A DNA stretch of 64,000 bases, from assembly GCA_003697135.1 (NCBI GenBank), contig RFGC01000037.1, positions 186,001 to 250,000 of the forward strand, in the 5' to 3' direction. This DNA is from Acidobacteriota bacterium. Lineage in GTDB: Bacteria > Acidobacteriota > Blastocatellia > Pyrinomonadales > Pyrinomonadaceae. The first letter of the stretch is position 1; each line of letters begins with the position of its first letter. Positions 8,618-17,643 of the stretch are shown one piece after another. Below the pieces are notes generated by a model. That model was not told the DNA's origin, searched no databases, and saw nothing but the letters and a program-made list of their open reading frames with translations. The position numbers and the translations under genes are program-made.

Positions 8618-11600
8618 TCACTTGAAGGTATAGCGCAAGACAAATTGCATGTTCCTTGGCGTTCCCTGTATGCCGATGAAGTTAGACCAGTTCGTTGGTG
8701 GATCGACAGGCGGACTGATTGCGGTTCCTGCCGGGTCAAGTGCCAATCCGTAACCGGAACGACTGGTGTCAATGTCACCCATTTTTTGGGTGTTCGTTAC
8801 GTTAAAGATTTCCCAGCGGAATTGTAGTTTGTGGTTTTCATTCCACGGTAAGTCAAATGTCTTACCTATGCCAAGGTCTAGAACCCAGTAACCGGGGAGT
8901 CTAAAGACATTTCTTTCGCCTGTTTCGCCCGGATAAGCATTTCTAAAGCTGCGATAAGCTTCAACCGTATTGCATCCGAAGAGTTTACCACCGCGTGTTG
9001 GGCAAGGTTTGATGTTTTTCGTGCGAGTTGTGTAGCTTTGCACGTTCCAATTTGTTGCCCAGCGGGTGTCATCGTAAGGTGCTGGGAATGGTGTTCCAGA
9101 GTTGTAGCGGTAGATTGCGGCAACTTGCCAGCCACCGATGAAAAAGTCTGTAAGCTTGGATGCATTACTGAAGAAGGGTTGCCCTTTGCCAAACGGAAGT
9201 TTAACTATGGCATTGGCATTGATCATGTGCTTCATATCGAAGTCAGACAAAGCATACATATCTCTTTGCCTGAACGGATTCAATATGAAACCTGCTCCGC
9301 TTGTGACAAGATCGCTTTGAAGACCCGATCCTTCGTCCATTGACTTAGAGAATGTGTAGTTGAAGTCAAATGTGATTTTGTCGCTAAGTCTTTGACGAAT
9401 TGTCAAAGTGCCGCCGTGATAATCCGAGCGTCCTATAGTGCTCCAAGCTCCGTAAGTGCCGTATTGGGGTTGATAGAAGATGTGTCTATTCGGGAACAGT
9501 GGTGAGAAGTATGAAAGTTCAAGCTGAACACTTGTCCAGTCGTTCCCGTAATCAGTTCCACATCCACCCGGCCCTGTATAGACAAGAGAATAAACAACTT
9601 GAGTAGAGTTAGCTCCGGGACAACCAAAAATTCCTCCTAAACCAGGAAACAGATTTTCAAAGTATGGTATAGCAGGAATTTGGTTTATTGGGGTTCCTCT
9701 TTGTCTATACATTTCGAGTATAGTAGCAGCAGTATACCAATCCATGCCAGAGCGTGGATCAACGAAATTTGTAGGTGCTGCTGCGTCTCTAGCTTGTAGT
9801 AATTTTCTTGCCGCACGTCCTAAGTAAGACAAAGAAACCAGAAATCCTTTCGGAAGCGTGCGTTCGTATGTTAAGCTCCATGTGTAGTGGATTGGAGATT
9901 GCAGATCAGAATCAAGACCACCTTCTATGGCTGTTGGGTAGGTTCTATTCGGTTGACTTCTTGGGAAAGAAATACCAGATGGAACAGTTATGTTCGGAAG
10001 AGTTCTAACGGATTGATTAAATCCAGTAAACAAAGGACCAGGGTTTGTCGTGAGATTGTAGAAGTTAGCTCTTATTTGTGAGCTAGAAGAAAAGCCAAGT
10101 GTGTTGTTCAAATCGAATCTGACTGCTAGGGCTTGTCCGAAGTAGTCATTGAAAATACCGAATCCGCCACGAATTACAGATTGACCGTTTCTGCCAATGA
10201 ATTTTCCAAACCAGTTATCACCAAAGTCTGGCGACCATGCAACGGCAATTCTTGGTTGGAAATTGTTTTTATCCCAGTTGTAAAGTGGGGTTCTACCGTT
10301 TTTGGGACCTGAAAGATCGATTACGATAGGCTCATCGTATATTTGTCCTCTAGCAGCTGCCGCAGCACGAGCACGGAAGTATTGACCAAGTGGTATTGTC
10401 GGTTTCGTTTCGTAGCCATTTGCTTCATAAACAGGTCTGCTCAAACCGTAGCGTAGTCCTGCGGTTATTGTAAGGTTTTGGAACAATTTCCAGACGTCTT
10501 GAACGTAGAAATCATATTCTTCTGTTCGGAAATCTCGATTGCTAGGTGAGCCTGACGGTAGAAGTTGTCCGTTCTTCAGGAAGGTAAAGTTGGCCGCATA
10601 TTGTGTATATCTTCCGATTATAGCAGTTACAGCATTCTGAACAGGGCTAACCGAGCCGCTGGCAATTCCATATCCGAATGTAGCATTCAGATAAGCGTTT
10701 ATTGGATTTGAAACTGATTGTCCGCCAGCAGGGTAGAATGAAGGGTTCGTAATGGCTGAATCGTAAGCAGTAGCATAAGTTTCCCTTTCGTTACGGATCA
10801 GCCTAATGTTGGTGCCAAATTGGAAGGTATGTCTGCCCCAAATCAAGGAAAGATCATTTGTTATGTTTTGAACCGGAGTAACTCTAGAAATTGTTCTTGA
10901 GAAAAGCCTAGGTGAGTAGATAAATCTAAACGAGATAGCATTTTCTGCTGAATCACCTTGGTTGCTAAATGCTTCTCTAGTCAAGCCGTATCTGAAATTG
11001 TTTATGAGGTTGTTTCTTATGGTCCAAGTGTGACCGATGACAAAGCCTGTTGGATGCGACCAAAGTCGAGGTTGTGGGGTATCTGGGAATTGAGGTGAAA
11101 AGGTTTGAGTATCGAAAATGTAGTTACCGCGGAAGAAAAGCTGCTGTTGAGAATTGATATTCCAGTCAATTCTCAGAACATGGGAATTGTTATTGACTTC
11201 GTTGTCGGAATTAAAACGAAAACCAGCAGTGTTGAGCAGGCGTCCAGCAATACTGTCGCCAGTATCGAAATTGTTTGCCGGATACTTTGAGGCTGCTTGG
11301 GCAAGAACTTGAAGAGCAACAGTGTTGCAAGCTCCGTTACCACTGTGAGGTGGATTTGTTGGGACTACTGCTGGGAAAATTATGGCAAGTTCTGCACAAG
11401 TTAATTGTGAGACTTGTCCGTTTGTGTTAACGAACCTTACAATTCCTTGTCCAAGTGTTGGAAGCGGGACAACACGAAGGTTTGTTTCTCCAATAGTCGT
11501 TCTTTCGCCTTCGTAGCTATAGAAGAAAAACAGCCTATCCTTTATAATCGGCCCTCCGATTGCACCACCGAACACATTTTTATCCAATTTTTGACGTGGG

Positions 11601-12394
11601 ACACCAGCCCTGTTATTGAAGAAGTCATTTGCCGACCATTGGGTTCTACGTCCAATCAAAAACAAAGCACCTTTTATCTCGTTGGTTCCACGCTTTGTAA
11701 TCAACGAAATCTGAGCACCTGAAGAACGTCCTTGACTTGCATTTGCGGTGGTTGTTGTAACACGGAATTCCTCGATTGCTTCCGCATTTAGTCTTAAGAC
11801 GGGCGAGAAAATGTCGTTTGTTTGCGCTTCGTTAATGTCAACACCATCTAAAGTGATATTGGATTGATCGCTTCTATTGCCGACCACGTAACCGTCTCTG
11901 GTAACTCCGGGTTGAAGAGAAAGCAGGTTAATGACATTACGAGCCTCGGTCGGAAGTTGTGTAACTTGCTGCTCAACGAATGAGTTACCGACCGTAGCAT
12001 CTTGCGTATTCATCAAGGCTTCGGCAGTATTGCCGCCAACAATAACAACTTCCTCTTTTCCACCAACTTCCAGCGGAATCGTAAGCCTCAGCGGTGTATC
12101 AACTATTACCTTAATATTCTGAACTGCCTTTTTGAATCCGTCGGCTTCTATTGAGAGTTGATATTCACCGGGAGGAACTGAGACAAATAAAAAGTTACCT
12201 GTTCCATCGGTTGTTGTAGTTCTCGAAAAGGAAGCTGCTTGATTTGAAAGCGTAACGGTAGCACCAGCTACTACCGCGCCTTGTGGGTCTGTAACAAGAC
12301 CGCTAACGTTAGCTGTTCCTGTTTGAGCACTGATGTTGATTACAAGTCCAAGAGTCAACATCAGAGACCAAAGCAATCCAAAATTTTTTCTCAT
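8618..12394 (-). CDS. TonB-dependent receptor, Oar-like, with carboxypeptidase-regulatory-like domain
   Basis: A predicted outer-membrane protein of 1258 residues. A signal peptide (MRKNFGLLWSLMLTLGLVINISAQ) is followed by a carboxypeptidase-regulatory-like beta-sandwich (VSGLVTDPQGAVVAGATVTL and F-V-S-V-P-P-G-E-Y) at about residues 27-110. A plug-like region (NVINLLSLQPGV, ITLDGVDINE) and a long beta-barrel rich in aromatic strands ending in ...FVLRYTFK follow. This architecture is typical of Acidobacteriota, where genomes hold many copies. The longest frame adds 12 codons, but the perfect GGAGG ribosome site and the signal peptide select the ATG at 12394. A TATAAT at 12437-12442 would also put transcription start almost on the longer start codon. 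Ligand unknown; oligosaccharides or peptides are possible. Confidence 0.9.
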   Translation of the reverse strand: MRKNFGLLWSLMLTLGLVINISAQTGTANVSGLVTDPQGAVVAGATVTLSNQAASFSRTTTTDGTGNFLFVSVPPGEYQLSIEADGFKKAVQNIKVIVDTPLRLTIPLEVGGKEEVVIVGGNTAEALMNTQDATVGNSFVEQQVTQLPTEARNVINLLSLQPGVTRDGYVVGNRSDQSNITLDGVDINEAQTNDIFSPVLRLNAEAIEEFRVTTTTANASQGRSSGAQISLITKRGTNEIKGALFLIGRRTQWSANDFFNNRAGVPRQKLDKNVFGGAIGGPIIKDRLFFFYSYEGERTTIGETNLRVVPLPTLGQGIVRFVNTNGQVSQLTCAELAIIFPAVVPTNPPHSGNGACNTVALQVLAQAASKYPANNFDTGDSIAGRLLNTAGFRFNSDNEVNNNSHVLRIDWNINSQQQLFFRGNYIFDTQTFSPQFPDTPQPRLWSHPTGFVIGHTWTIRNNLINNFRYGLTREAFSNQGDSAENAISFRFIYSPRLFSRTISRVTPVQNITNDLSLIWGRHTFQFGTNIRLIRNERETYATAYDSAITNPSFYPAGGQSVSNPINAYLNATFGYGIASGSVSPVQNAVTAIIGRYTQYAANFTFLKNGQLLPSGSPSNRDFRTEEYDFYVQDVWKLFQNLTITAGLRYGLSRPVYEANGYETKPTIPLGQYFRARAAAAARGQIYDEPIVIDLSGPKNGRTPLYNWDKNNFQPRIAVAWSPDFGDNWFGKFIGRNGQSVIRGGFGIFNDYFGQALAVRFDLNNTLGFSSSSQIRANFYNLTTNPGPLFTGFNQSVRTLPNITVPSGISFPRSQPNRTYPTAIEGGLDSDLQSPIHYTWSLTYERTLPKGFLVSLSYLGRAARKLLQARDAAAPTNFVDPRSGMDWYTAATILEMYRQRGTPINQIPAIPYFENLFPGLGGIFGCPGANSTQVVYSLVYTGPGGCGTDYGNDWTSVQLELSYFSPLFPNRHIFYQPQYGTYGAWSTIGRSDYHGGTLTIRQRLSDKITFDFNYTFSKSMDEGSGLQSDLVTSGAGFILNPFRQRDMYALSDFDMKHMINANAIVKLPFGKGQPFFSNASKLTDFFIGGWQVAAIYRYNSGTPFPAPYDDTRWATNWNVQSYTTRTKNIKPCPTRGGKLFGCNTVEAYRSFRNAYPGETGERNVFRLPGYWVLDLGIGKTFDLPWNENHKLQFRWEIFNVTNTQKMGDIDTSRSGYGLALDPAGTAISPPVDPPTNWSNFIGIQGTPRNMQFVLRYTFK

Positions 12395-12436
12395 ACGAAT
12401 TTCCTCCAAAATTTTGGTAACAAAAAACATTACGGA

Positions 12437-12442
12437 ATTATA
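12437..12442 (-). promoter_or_regulatory. putative -10 element of the TonB-receptor promoter
   Basis: A perfect TATAAT on the minus strand, 43 bases upstream of the chosen ATG. A weak -35 (TTTACT, 18-base spacing) is possible. The expected start near 12430 excludes the longer reading-frame start. Confidence 0.45.
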
Positions 12443-12552
12443 GCCGAATGACGGTCTAAAAGTAAATAAATTTTCAAGAATTTTTTCTTTTTAGGTTTCA
12501 AAATATATCACAAAAGTGTAAATTCGCAAATGTAAAATTCCAAAAAACAAAG

Positions 12553-13485
12553 CTATGCATGAAAATTTTGAGTAGAGATAAACTTTACAGCAGTTGCGCC
12601 TGTGCCGACGGCTGTGCTGATAGTGGGAGAAAGCCGATTGGCAACGTCACCAACAGCAAATACACCTTTTAAGTTTGTTTCGCAATTCTCATTGACTCTG
12701 ATGTAACCAAAGGAATCTGTTTCTACCTGATCTTTGAATAGCTCTGTATTTGGTTCAACACCGATGCGAATTAGAACCGATTGAACAGGTATGAAAAAAC
12801 TTTGCTTTGTAGTCAAATCTTCTAGTTCTACACCTTCAACGCAAGAGTGTCCAATTATCTTTTTGGCGACAGTATTGGTTAGCACCTCGATCTTGCCGTT
12901 ATTTTTGACTTTTTCAATAAATTCACTACGAGCACGGAAATCCTCTCTTCTGTGAATAAGAAAAACTTTTTTCGCTTTCTGACTTAAAATCAGGGCATTT
13001 TCAAGTGCAGCGTCACCACCACCGATGATGCAAACTGTTTTCCCTCTGACTTTTTCAGCGTCTTTCTTTCCAGAGGTTAGAATTCCTTTTCCTTGAAACT
13101 CATCTTCACCTTCGATGTTTAGCTTTCTTCTTCTAACGCCGGTGGCTATGATCAAGTTTGTAGCTGACAGCTTCTTTCCGTCTGAAAGTAAAATCTCTTT
13201 TCTCTCCAAATCTACTTTCGAGATATTAACGCTGGTCTTTATTGATATATTTCGGCTTTCCAGATGCTTCAAAAATCTCTTGTATAGATCAGCTCCGTCT
13301 TTTGCTTTGATGCCTAGATGATTTTCTATCCGGTTATAAATTATGTGCAATTGCCCACCTGGTCGGTTTTCTTTTTCTAGAATTACTGCTTTTAGTTTGA
13401 GTTCATCACACCACAAAGCAGCTGACATACCTGCAACTCCCGCACCAATGATTATCACATCAAGATGTTTCTTCACGGAAGACAT
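12553..13485 (-). CDS. thioredoxin-reductase-like FAD/NAD(P)H oxidoreductase lacking the redox CxxC
   Basis: A 310-residue two-dinucleotide-fold flavoprotein. The FAD motif is GAGVAG at residues 14-19, with RPGGQL following. The NAD(P)H site is GGGDAA at 155-160 with HRREDFRA at about 178-185, whose arginines fit NADPH. GVFAVGDV at about 274-281 is the C-terminal FAD contact. In thioredoxin reductase a C-A-T-C disulfide sits before the second glycine motif. Here the same spacing reads S-G-K-K, with the following Asp kept, so both cysteines are replaced without an indel. It cannot be a classical thioredoxin reductase. TrxR-like ferredoxin-NADP reductases (YumC type) also lack the disulfide and are the best alternative. 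It is divergent from the chemosensory operon. Confidence 0.82.
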   Translation of the reverse strand: MSSVKKHLDVIIIGAGVAGMSAALWCDELKLKAVILEKENRPGGQLHIIYNRIENHLGIKAKDGADLYKRFLKHLESRNISIKTSVNISKVDLERKEILLSDGKKLSATNLIIATGVRRRKLNIEGEDEFQGKGILTSGKKDAEKVRGKTVCIIGGGDAALENALILSQKAKKVFLIHRREDFRARSEFIEKVKNNGKIEVLTNTVAKKIIGHSCVEGVELEDLTTKQSFFIPVQSVLIRIGVEPNTELFKDQVETDSFGYIRVNENCETNLKGVFAVGDVANRLSPTISTAVGTGATAVKFISTQNFHA

Positions 13486-13652
13486 AACGACCTTCGTTGA
13501 TTTTTGTTTATCGAATGAAGCTATTTTCGCTGATTTTTAGAAGGATGCAAAAAAGAAAAATTCTTGTGAAATTTGATGGATTCAAAAACATATTTTTTTG
13601 TTAAAATACAGGTTAGCTTCGGCAAAAGTTTCTCATAAAGCAGGGTGAAAAA

Positions 13653-15611
13653 ATGTCTATGGAACTAAAACCGGACGCTCAAGATTCGTCAACTCAGATG
13701 TTTGATAACGAGCTTCTAGCTTATTTGCATCTCGAGGGTGGTTTGACCGAGATGCTGAAAGCGGCCATTAAGATGGCTCATTCAGGCAAAAAATCAGAGG
13801 CAAAGCGAATTTTCTTGTATGTTGCCAACTCGGAGCCAAACAATGAAGCCGCTTGGTTGTGGCTTGCTTCTTTGAGTGAGTATCCAGAAGAACTGCTATG
13901 TTTTTTGAAGAATGCTCTTCGTGTGAATCCGAATAATCAAAAAGCATTGGAATGGCAAAAAAACGCTCACGCTGTTATGGCAAGAACATTTGTTCAGCGT
14001 GGGATTGTTGCATATCGAGAGGAGAAGAAAGCACTAGCGAAGCAGTTTTTTGAGGAAGCGGTTAAGAATGATAGTGAAAATGAGCATGCATGGCTTTGGC
14101 TTGCTTCTGTTTTGGAAAATGTGGAGCAGAAGCAGGCTTGCTTGGAGAAAGTATTGAGGATAAATCCTAATAATGAAGCGGCAAGGAGTTCTCTAAATAC
14201 GATAAAGCGGCAAGTTGCTTATAATATGCTGAAAAAGGCGAATGCTGCGTTTATCTCTGGTAAAACGACCGAAGCCCGCATGATACTCAATGAGTTGATG
14301 AATTTCGATTCCGAAATCGAAGAAGCGTGGCTTTTGAAAGCTTATCTTGCTGAATCGCTTGACGAAAAGCGAGTTTGCTTTGAAAAGGTTCTAAGTCTTA
14401 ATCCTCATAATGAGATGGCCAAAACCGGATTGGAGGCGCTCAGAGATATTCAAAAAATAGAGGAAAAAGAAGAAATATCGTCTGTAGTTACTTCAAGGGA
14501 GCACGAATCAGCGGTCTCGCCTGAAGATGCAAAAGTTTTCGAGGAAGGCAAGGTAACTGTTGAGTCAAGACAGCTTGAAGAGCAAGCTGCCGGGGAAGAA
14601 ATAGTGAAAAGTGAGGCTTTACACCAAGATTTGTCTGAGCCGGTTTTGCAGGAAATTGAGCGGGCCGAAGTTAAAGAGCCTATTGAAGTTGAATCAGGTG
14701 TTGGATTGGTTCAGGAGCAATTTATATTCCAACAAGAACAAGATTTTCAGCAAGAGCAAGCTAGTTACACAGTAGAAGGCTCTTTGACTCAAGAAGAGAG
14801 CTTTACTCGTCAAAAAGAAGCAGTTTCAGAGGAAAATTTGAGAGCACAAGAAGTGTCTGAGGTTGCTGAATTTGAGACTGCTAGGGAAGCGGAGGCAGGA
14901 AAGACTTTCTTGGAAGAAGTGGAGACAATTCATTCTGAAACTGTTGAGCCCGAGCTTACTGAGTTTAAGCCTGAGTTCGATCGGCCTAATGATAGAACCG
15001 AAGATAAAGATGACTTTAATTTTGAAGTCCTTGAGTCTCCTAGGCAAGATGAGATTGAATCTGTTGAGGCTGCTGAAACTGTAGCTCCAGAAGAAATCGG
15101 AGCGAAGTCTTTGACAGGAAGTCAGCAAGTTTTGCAGGAAGTTGAATCAATTGGAGCAAAGGAACAAGTCATAGAGCATCAGGAAGTTAAGCCAGAAGCA
15201 GTCCCACAGAAACCTGAAGAGGTCTCAGCCTCACAGGAGAAAAGGAGAAAGGTTATTTTGATAGTTGACGATAGTCCGACTATCCGCAAACTTATATCTG
15301 TGAAACTTGAAAAAAGTGGTTATGATGTAATGCAGGCAACTGATGGAATTGAGGCACTTGCTGTAATTAAACGAGTTGTGCCTGATTTGATACTGCTGGA
15401 TATTACGATGCCGAATATGGATGGCTATGAGGTCTGCAAGGCTATTCGCTCTAATGACTCGACGAAGGATGTGCCAGTAATTATAATTTCAGGGAAAGAT
15501 GGGTTTTTTGATAAGGTCCGTGGGCAAATGGCTGGTTCAACTGGATACATCACAAAACCTTTCGGACCTGAAACTCTAATGAAAACAATAGAGCCTTATT
15601 TGAAGGATTAA
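13653..15611 (+). CDS. TPR-repeat response regulator (PilG/CheY-like receiver)
   Basis: A 652-residue protein and the first gene of the chemosensory operon. Residues about 25-265 hold three tetratricopeptide-like modules of about 65 residues, each with AWLWLAS or AWLLKAY and then L-x-K-V-L-x-x-N-P-x-N. Residues about 270-525 are a very Glu/Gln-rich, probably disordered linker. Residues about 533-650 are a complete receiver domain: DD in IVDDSPT, phospho-acceptor Asp near 583 in LLDITMPNMDG, Ser in IISG and Lys in YITKPFG. No DNA-binding output domain is present. The receiver most resembles PilG/PilH/CheY, so it probably takes phosphate from the CheA at the end of the operon and passes the signal through its TPR part. 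Confidence 0.85.
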   Translation: MSMELKPDAQDSSTQMFDNELLAYLHLEGGLTEMLKAAIKMAHSGKKSEAKRIFLYVANSEPNNEAAWLWLASLSEYPEELLCFLKNALRVNPNNQKALEWQKNAHAVMARTFVQRGIVAYREEKKALAKQFFEEAVKNDSENEHAWLWLASVLENVEQKQACLEKVLRINPNNEAARSSLNTIKRQVAYNMLKKANAAFISGKTTEARMILNELMNFDSEIEEAWLLKAYLAESLDEKRVCFEKVLSLNPHNEMAKTGLEALRDIQKIEEKEEISSVVTSREHESAVSPEDAKVFEEGKVTVESRQLEEQAAGEEIVKSEALHQDLSEPVLQEIERAEVKEPIEVESGVGLVQEQFIFQQEQDFQQEQASYTVEGSLTQEESFTRQKEAVSEENLRAQEVSEVAEFETAREAEAGKTFLEEVETIHSETVEPELTEFKPEFDRPNDRTEDKDDFNFEVLESPRQDEIESVEAAETVAPEEIGAKSLTGSQQVLQEVESIGAKEQVIEHQEVKPEAVPQKPEEVSASQEKRRKVILIVDDSPTIRKLISVKLEKSGYDVMQATDGIEALAVIKRVVPDLILLDITMPNMDGYEVCKAIRSNDSTKDVPVIIISGKDGFFDKVRGQMAGSTGYITKPFGPETLMKTIEPYLKD

Positions 15612-15615
15612 AGTT

Positions 15616-16080
15616 ATGGCTTTCACTGATCAATTGGTCGAAGTTCCTCAAACTTCTGAGGTAGCGAGGTATCTGATTTTCTTTCTCGGTGATGAGCTTT
15701 ATGCTATTAACACCGAAAATGTGGTAGAAATTCTTGATAACCTTGCGTTTACACCTATTCCAACTACGGCTGAGTGGTTTTTGGGAGTGGGTAATTTTCA
15801 CGGTGAAATTGTCCCTGTCATAGACATAAAAGCTTTTCAGCAAAAAGATCGTTCTTTAGAACCAAGGAAATTCATAGTGCTACGCTCTCTAAAAAGAAAA
15901 AACTTCGATATAGCAATACCTGTAGACACGGTTTGTGGAATAAACTCTGTAGATTTTGAGATTACTGGTAGAGCGCAAGAAGATTCTTTCCTCATAGCTG
16001 AGTCTGTTTACAATCAAAAGTGCTTGTATTTGGTTGATGTGGAAAGGTTGATAAAAGAAATTCTAAACAGGGTTAAATGA
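15616..16080 (+). CDS. CheW/PilI-like chemosensory adaptor
   Basis: A 154-residue CheW-domain protein. The pattern FFLGDELYAINTENVVEIL..., then FLGVGNFHGEIVPVIDIK and a C-terminal LYLVDVERLIKEIL, matches the two five-stranded barrels of CheW. CheW bridges receptors and CheA in chemosensory arrays. It begins 5 bases after the TPR-receiver gene and ends 4 bases before the first MCP-like gene, so translation is probably coupled. The family residues for CheA and receptor contact are only partly conserved, in line with the atypical receptors next to it. Confidence 0.85.
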   Translation: MAFTDQLVEVPQTSEVARYLIFFLGDELYAINTENVVEILDNLAFTPIPTTAEWFLGVGNFHGEIVPVIDIKAFQQKDRSLEPRKFIVLRSLKRKNFDIAIPVDTVCGINSVDFEITGRAQEDSFLIAESVYNQKCLYLVDVERLIKEILNRVK

Positions 16081-16083
16081 GTT

Positions 16084-17622
16084 ATGGCGAGGACTTTTTC
16101 GATATTCGATTCAATAAGAGGTAAAGTTTGGATCACTACGACTGCCTTGGCATTTTTCGTTTGTGTATTCGGTTTTGTTTCGTATTTGCTGGTTTCCTTT
16201 ATTATTAGCGATAACTTGTATGCAGTTCTTGTTCCTTTTGTTTTAGCGGCTATTTGTGTTGTTATTTTCGGTTGGTGGCTTTCTGGTGAGATTAGCGCTC
16301 CGATAGAAAGACTTAGCCTTATTGCAAAATCTTTAGAAAGAGGTATAACTTCCAGTTTTCCGAATACATCTGGTTCTACGGAAACAGATGAAATTTTGGA
16401 ATCTCTGAGAAAGATTGGCTTACAAATGCAAAAATTTATGCGCTCTATGGAGGAAGTCAGCAATGGAAACATTGAAAACGTCCAGATAACTGCCAATGAC
16501 AGACTTAATCAAACTTTTCAAAAGTTGCTTTCAAAGGTGGCAAGCTCGATCGAGGCAAAAGAGGAGCTCGATAAGTTGAACCAAGAACTCGAAAAACTGA
16601 TTTCTCAAATCACTTCTGCCGGATTCAGTTATGAGCCTTTTGAGATTGATTTTGACTCAAGGAGGGTAAGGGAAATTGCGGCTAATTTTGCTGTTACAGT
16701 AGATGAACTAAGACGTTTCTTAGAGGAGTCTAGGGAAACCTCTACTTCGGGTTATAAAGTTACAGCGGAGGTTAGAAACTCTCTGCAAAGCTTGGTAGAA
16801 GAAACTGATAGTAGAACACGGGAATTGGTGCGAGCTTCAAAAGAGCTTAAAAAACTTCCCGAAATAGTCCAGCGAATTTCAACTGAGCTTTCACAGGCAA
16901 CAGATTGGGTTAAGTTTTCCGTTGAACAAATAAACAAGCGAAACCATACGGTTGTAGAAAGTTCAAATGCATTGAGCTTGATACGTAAAAAGATTCAAGA
17001 TGCTTTTGTTCATGCAGAGCAAATAAACCAACATTTTAGGCAGATAGATAAGTTTGCGAAAACTCTGCAGGATATGGCCCATAGGATTGATATGATTTTA
17101 TTAAACTTTTCGGTTCACGAGGCCCAATCCGAAGGCCAGCTTGAGCGTCCTTCTTTGATTAACGAGGAATTAGAGCGTCTCGCACATCGCATTGAAGACT
17201 TAAGCCACCAAATATATGTTTTGCGCCGAGGCCTACAAAGAGAGCTTGGCGGTATGATGGGCTTGCTTGATTCTTCGATTCAACAAGTTACAAACTTAAC
17301 AAGCTCAATAGTTGAACTTCGAGATTCAATGGAAGATTTAGAAAGATATGCAACTAAGTTTCTCGGCTTACAGGAAAAAACAGTTTCTTATTCTCGTGAG
17401 CAGTCGCAGAAAATAGAAGAATCTTTCCAAACTCTTGCTAAAAGCACTATCGAAGCGGAAGATTTCGCAGAAAGATTGCGCTCGCTTTTGATAAGATTGT
17501 CGGATGTGCTTGAATCAATGAGGAAATTGCAGGATACTGTTTCAAAATTCAAGAAATTCCGAACTCATGAAACAGAAGCGAACAAAAACGCTCTTGAAGC
17601 CTATGACTACGATTTGATTTAG
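16084..17622 (+). CDS. atypical methyl-accepting chemotaxis-like protein 1 (PilJ-like)
   Basis: A 512-residue membrane protein with two close hydrophobic helices at about residues 14-37 and 43-65 and almost no periplasmic loop. A HAMP-like region (to about 120) and a long coiled coil to the C-terminus follow. The operon position between cheW and cheA makes it the receptor. The signalling tip is very degenerate: where normal MCPs read L-L-A-L-N-A-A-I-E-A-A-R, this reads M-I-L-L-N-F-S-V-H-E-A-Q. The trimer-contact Glu and Arg become His and Gln, and the usual G-E-x-G-x-G-F-A-V-V-A block after it is absent. No CheR-binding pentapeptide is seen at the C-terminus. Stimulus probably comes from inside the membrane or a partner, not a periplasmic ligand domain (inference). 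Confidence 0.75.
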   Translation: MARTFSIFDSIRGKVWITTTALAFFVCVFGFVSYLLVSFIISDNLYAVLVPFVLAAICVVIFGWWLSGEISAPIERLSLIAKSLERGITSSFPNTSGSTETDEILESLRKIGLQMQKFMRSMEEVSNGNIENVQITANDRLNQTFQKLLSKVASSIEAKEELDKLNQELEKLISQITSAGFSYEPFEIDFDSRRVREIAANFAVTVDELRRFLEESRETSTSGYKVTAEVRNSLQSLVEETDSRTRELVRASKELKKLPEIVQRISTELSQATDWVKFSVEQINKRNHTVVESSNALSLIRKKIQDAFVHAEQINQHFRQIDKFAKTLQDMAHRIDMILLNFSVHEAQSEGQLERPSLINEELERLAHRIEDLSHQIYVLRRGLQRELGGMMGLLDSSIQQVTNLTSSIVELRDSMEDLERYATKFLGLQEKTVSYSREQSQKIEESFQTLAKSTIEAEDFAERLRSLLIRLSDVLESMRKLQDTVSKFKKFRTHETEANKNALEAYDYDLI

Positions 17623-17643
17623 GGGAACTTAAGGAGAAAAACA

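Noticed and set aside
14460-15240. Glu-rich region of the TPR-receiver gene looked like a repeat array
   Set aside because: Codons vary and no fixed unit length exists; it is a low-complexity coding linker, not a DNA repeat.
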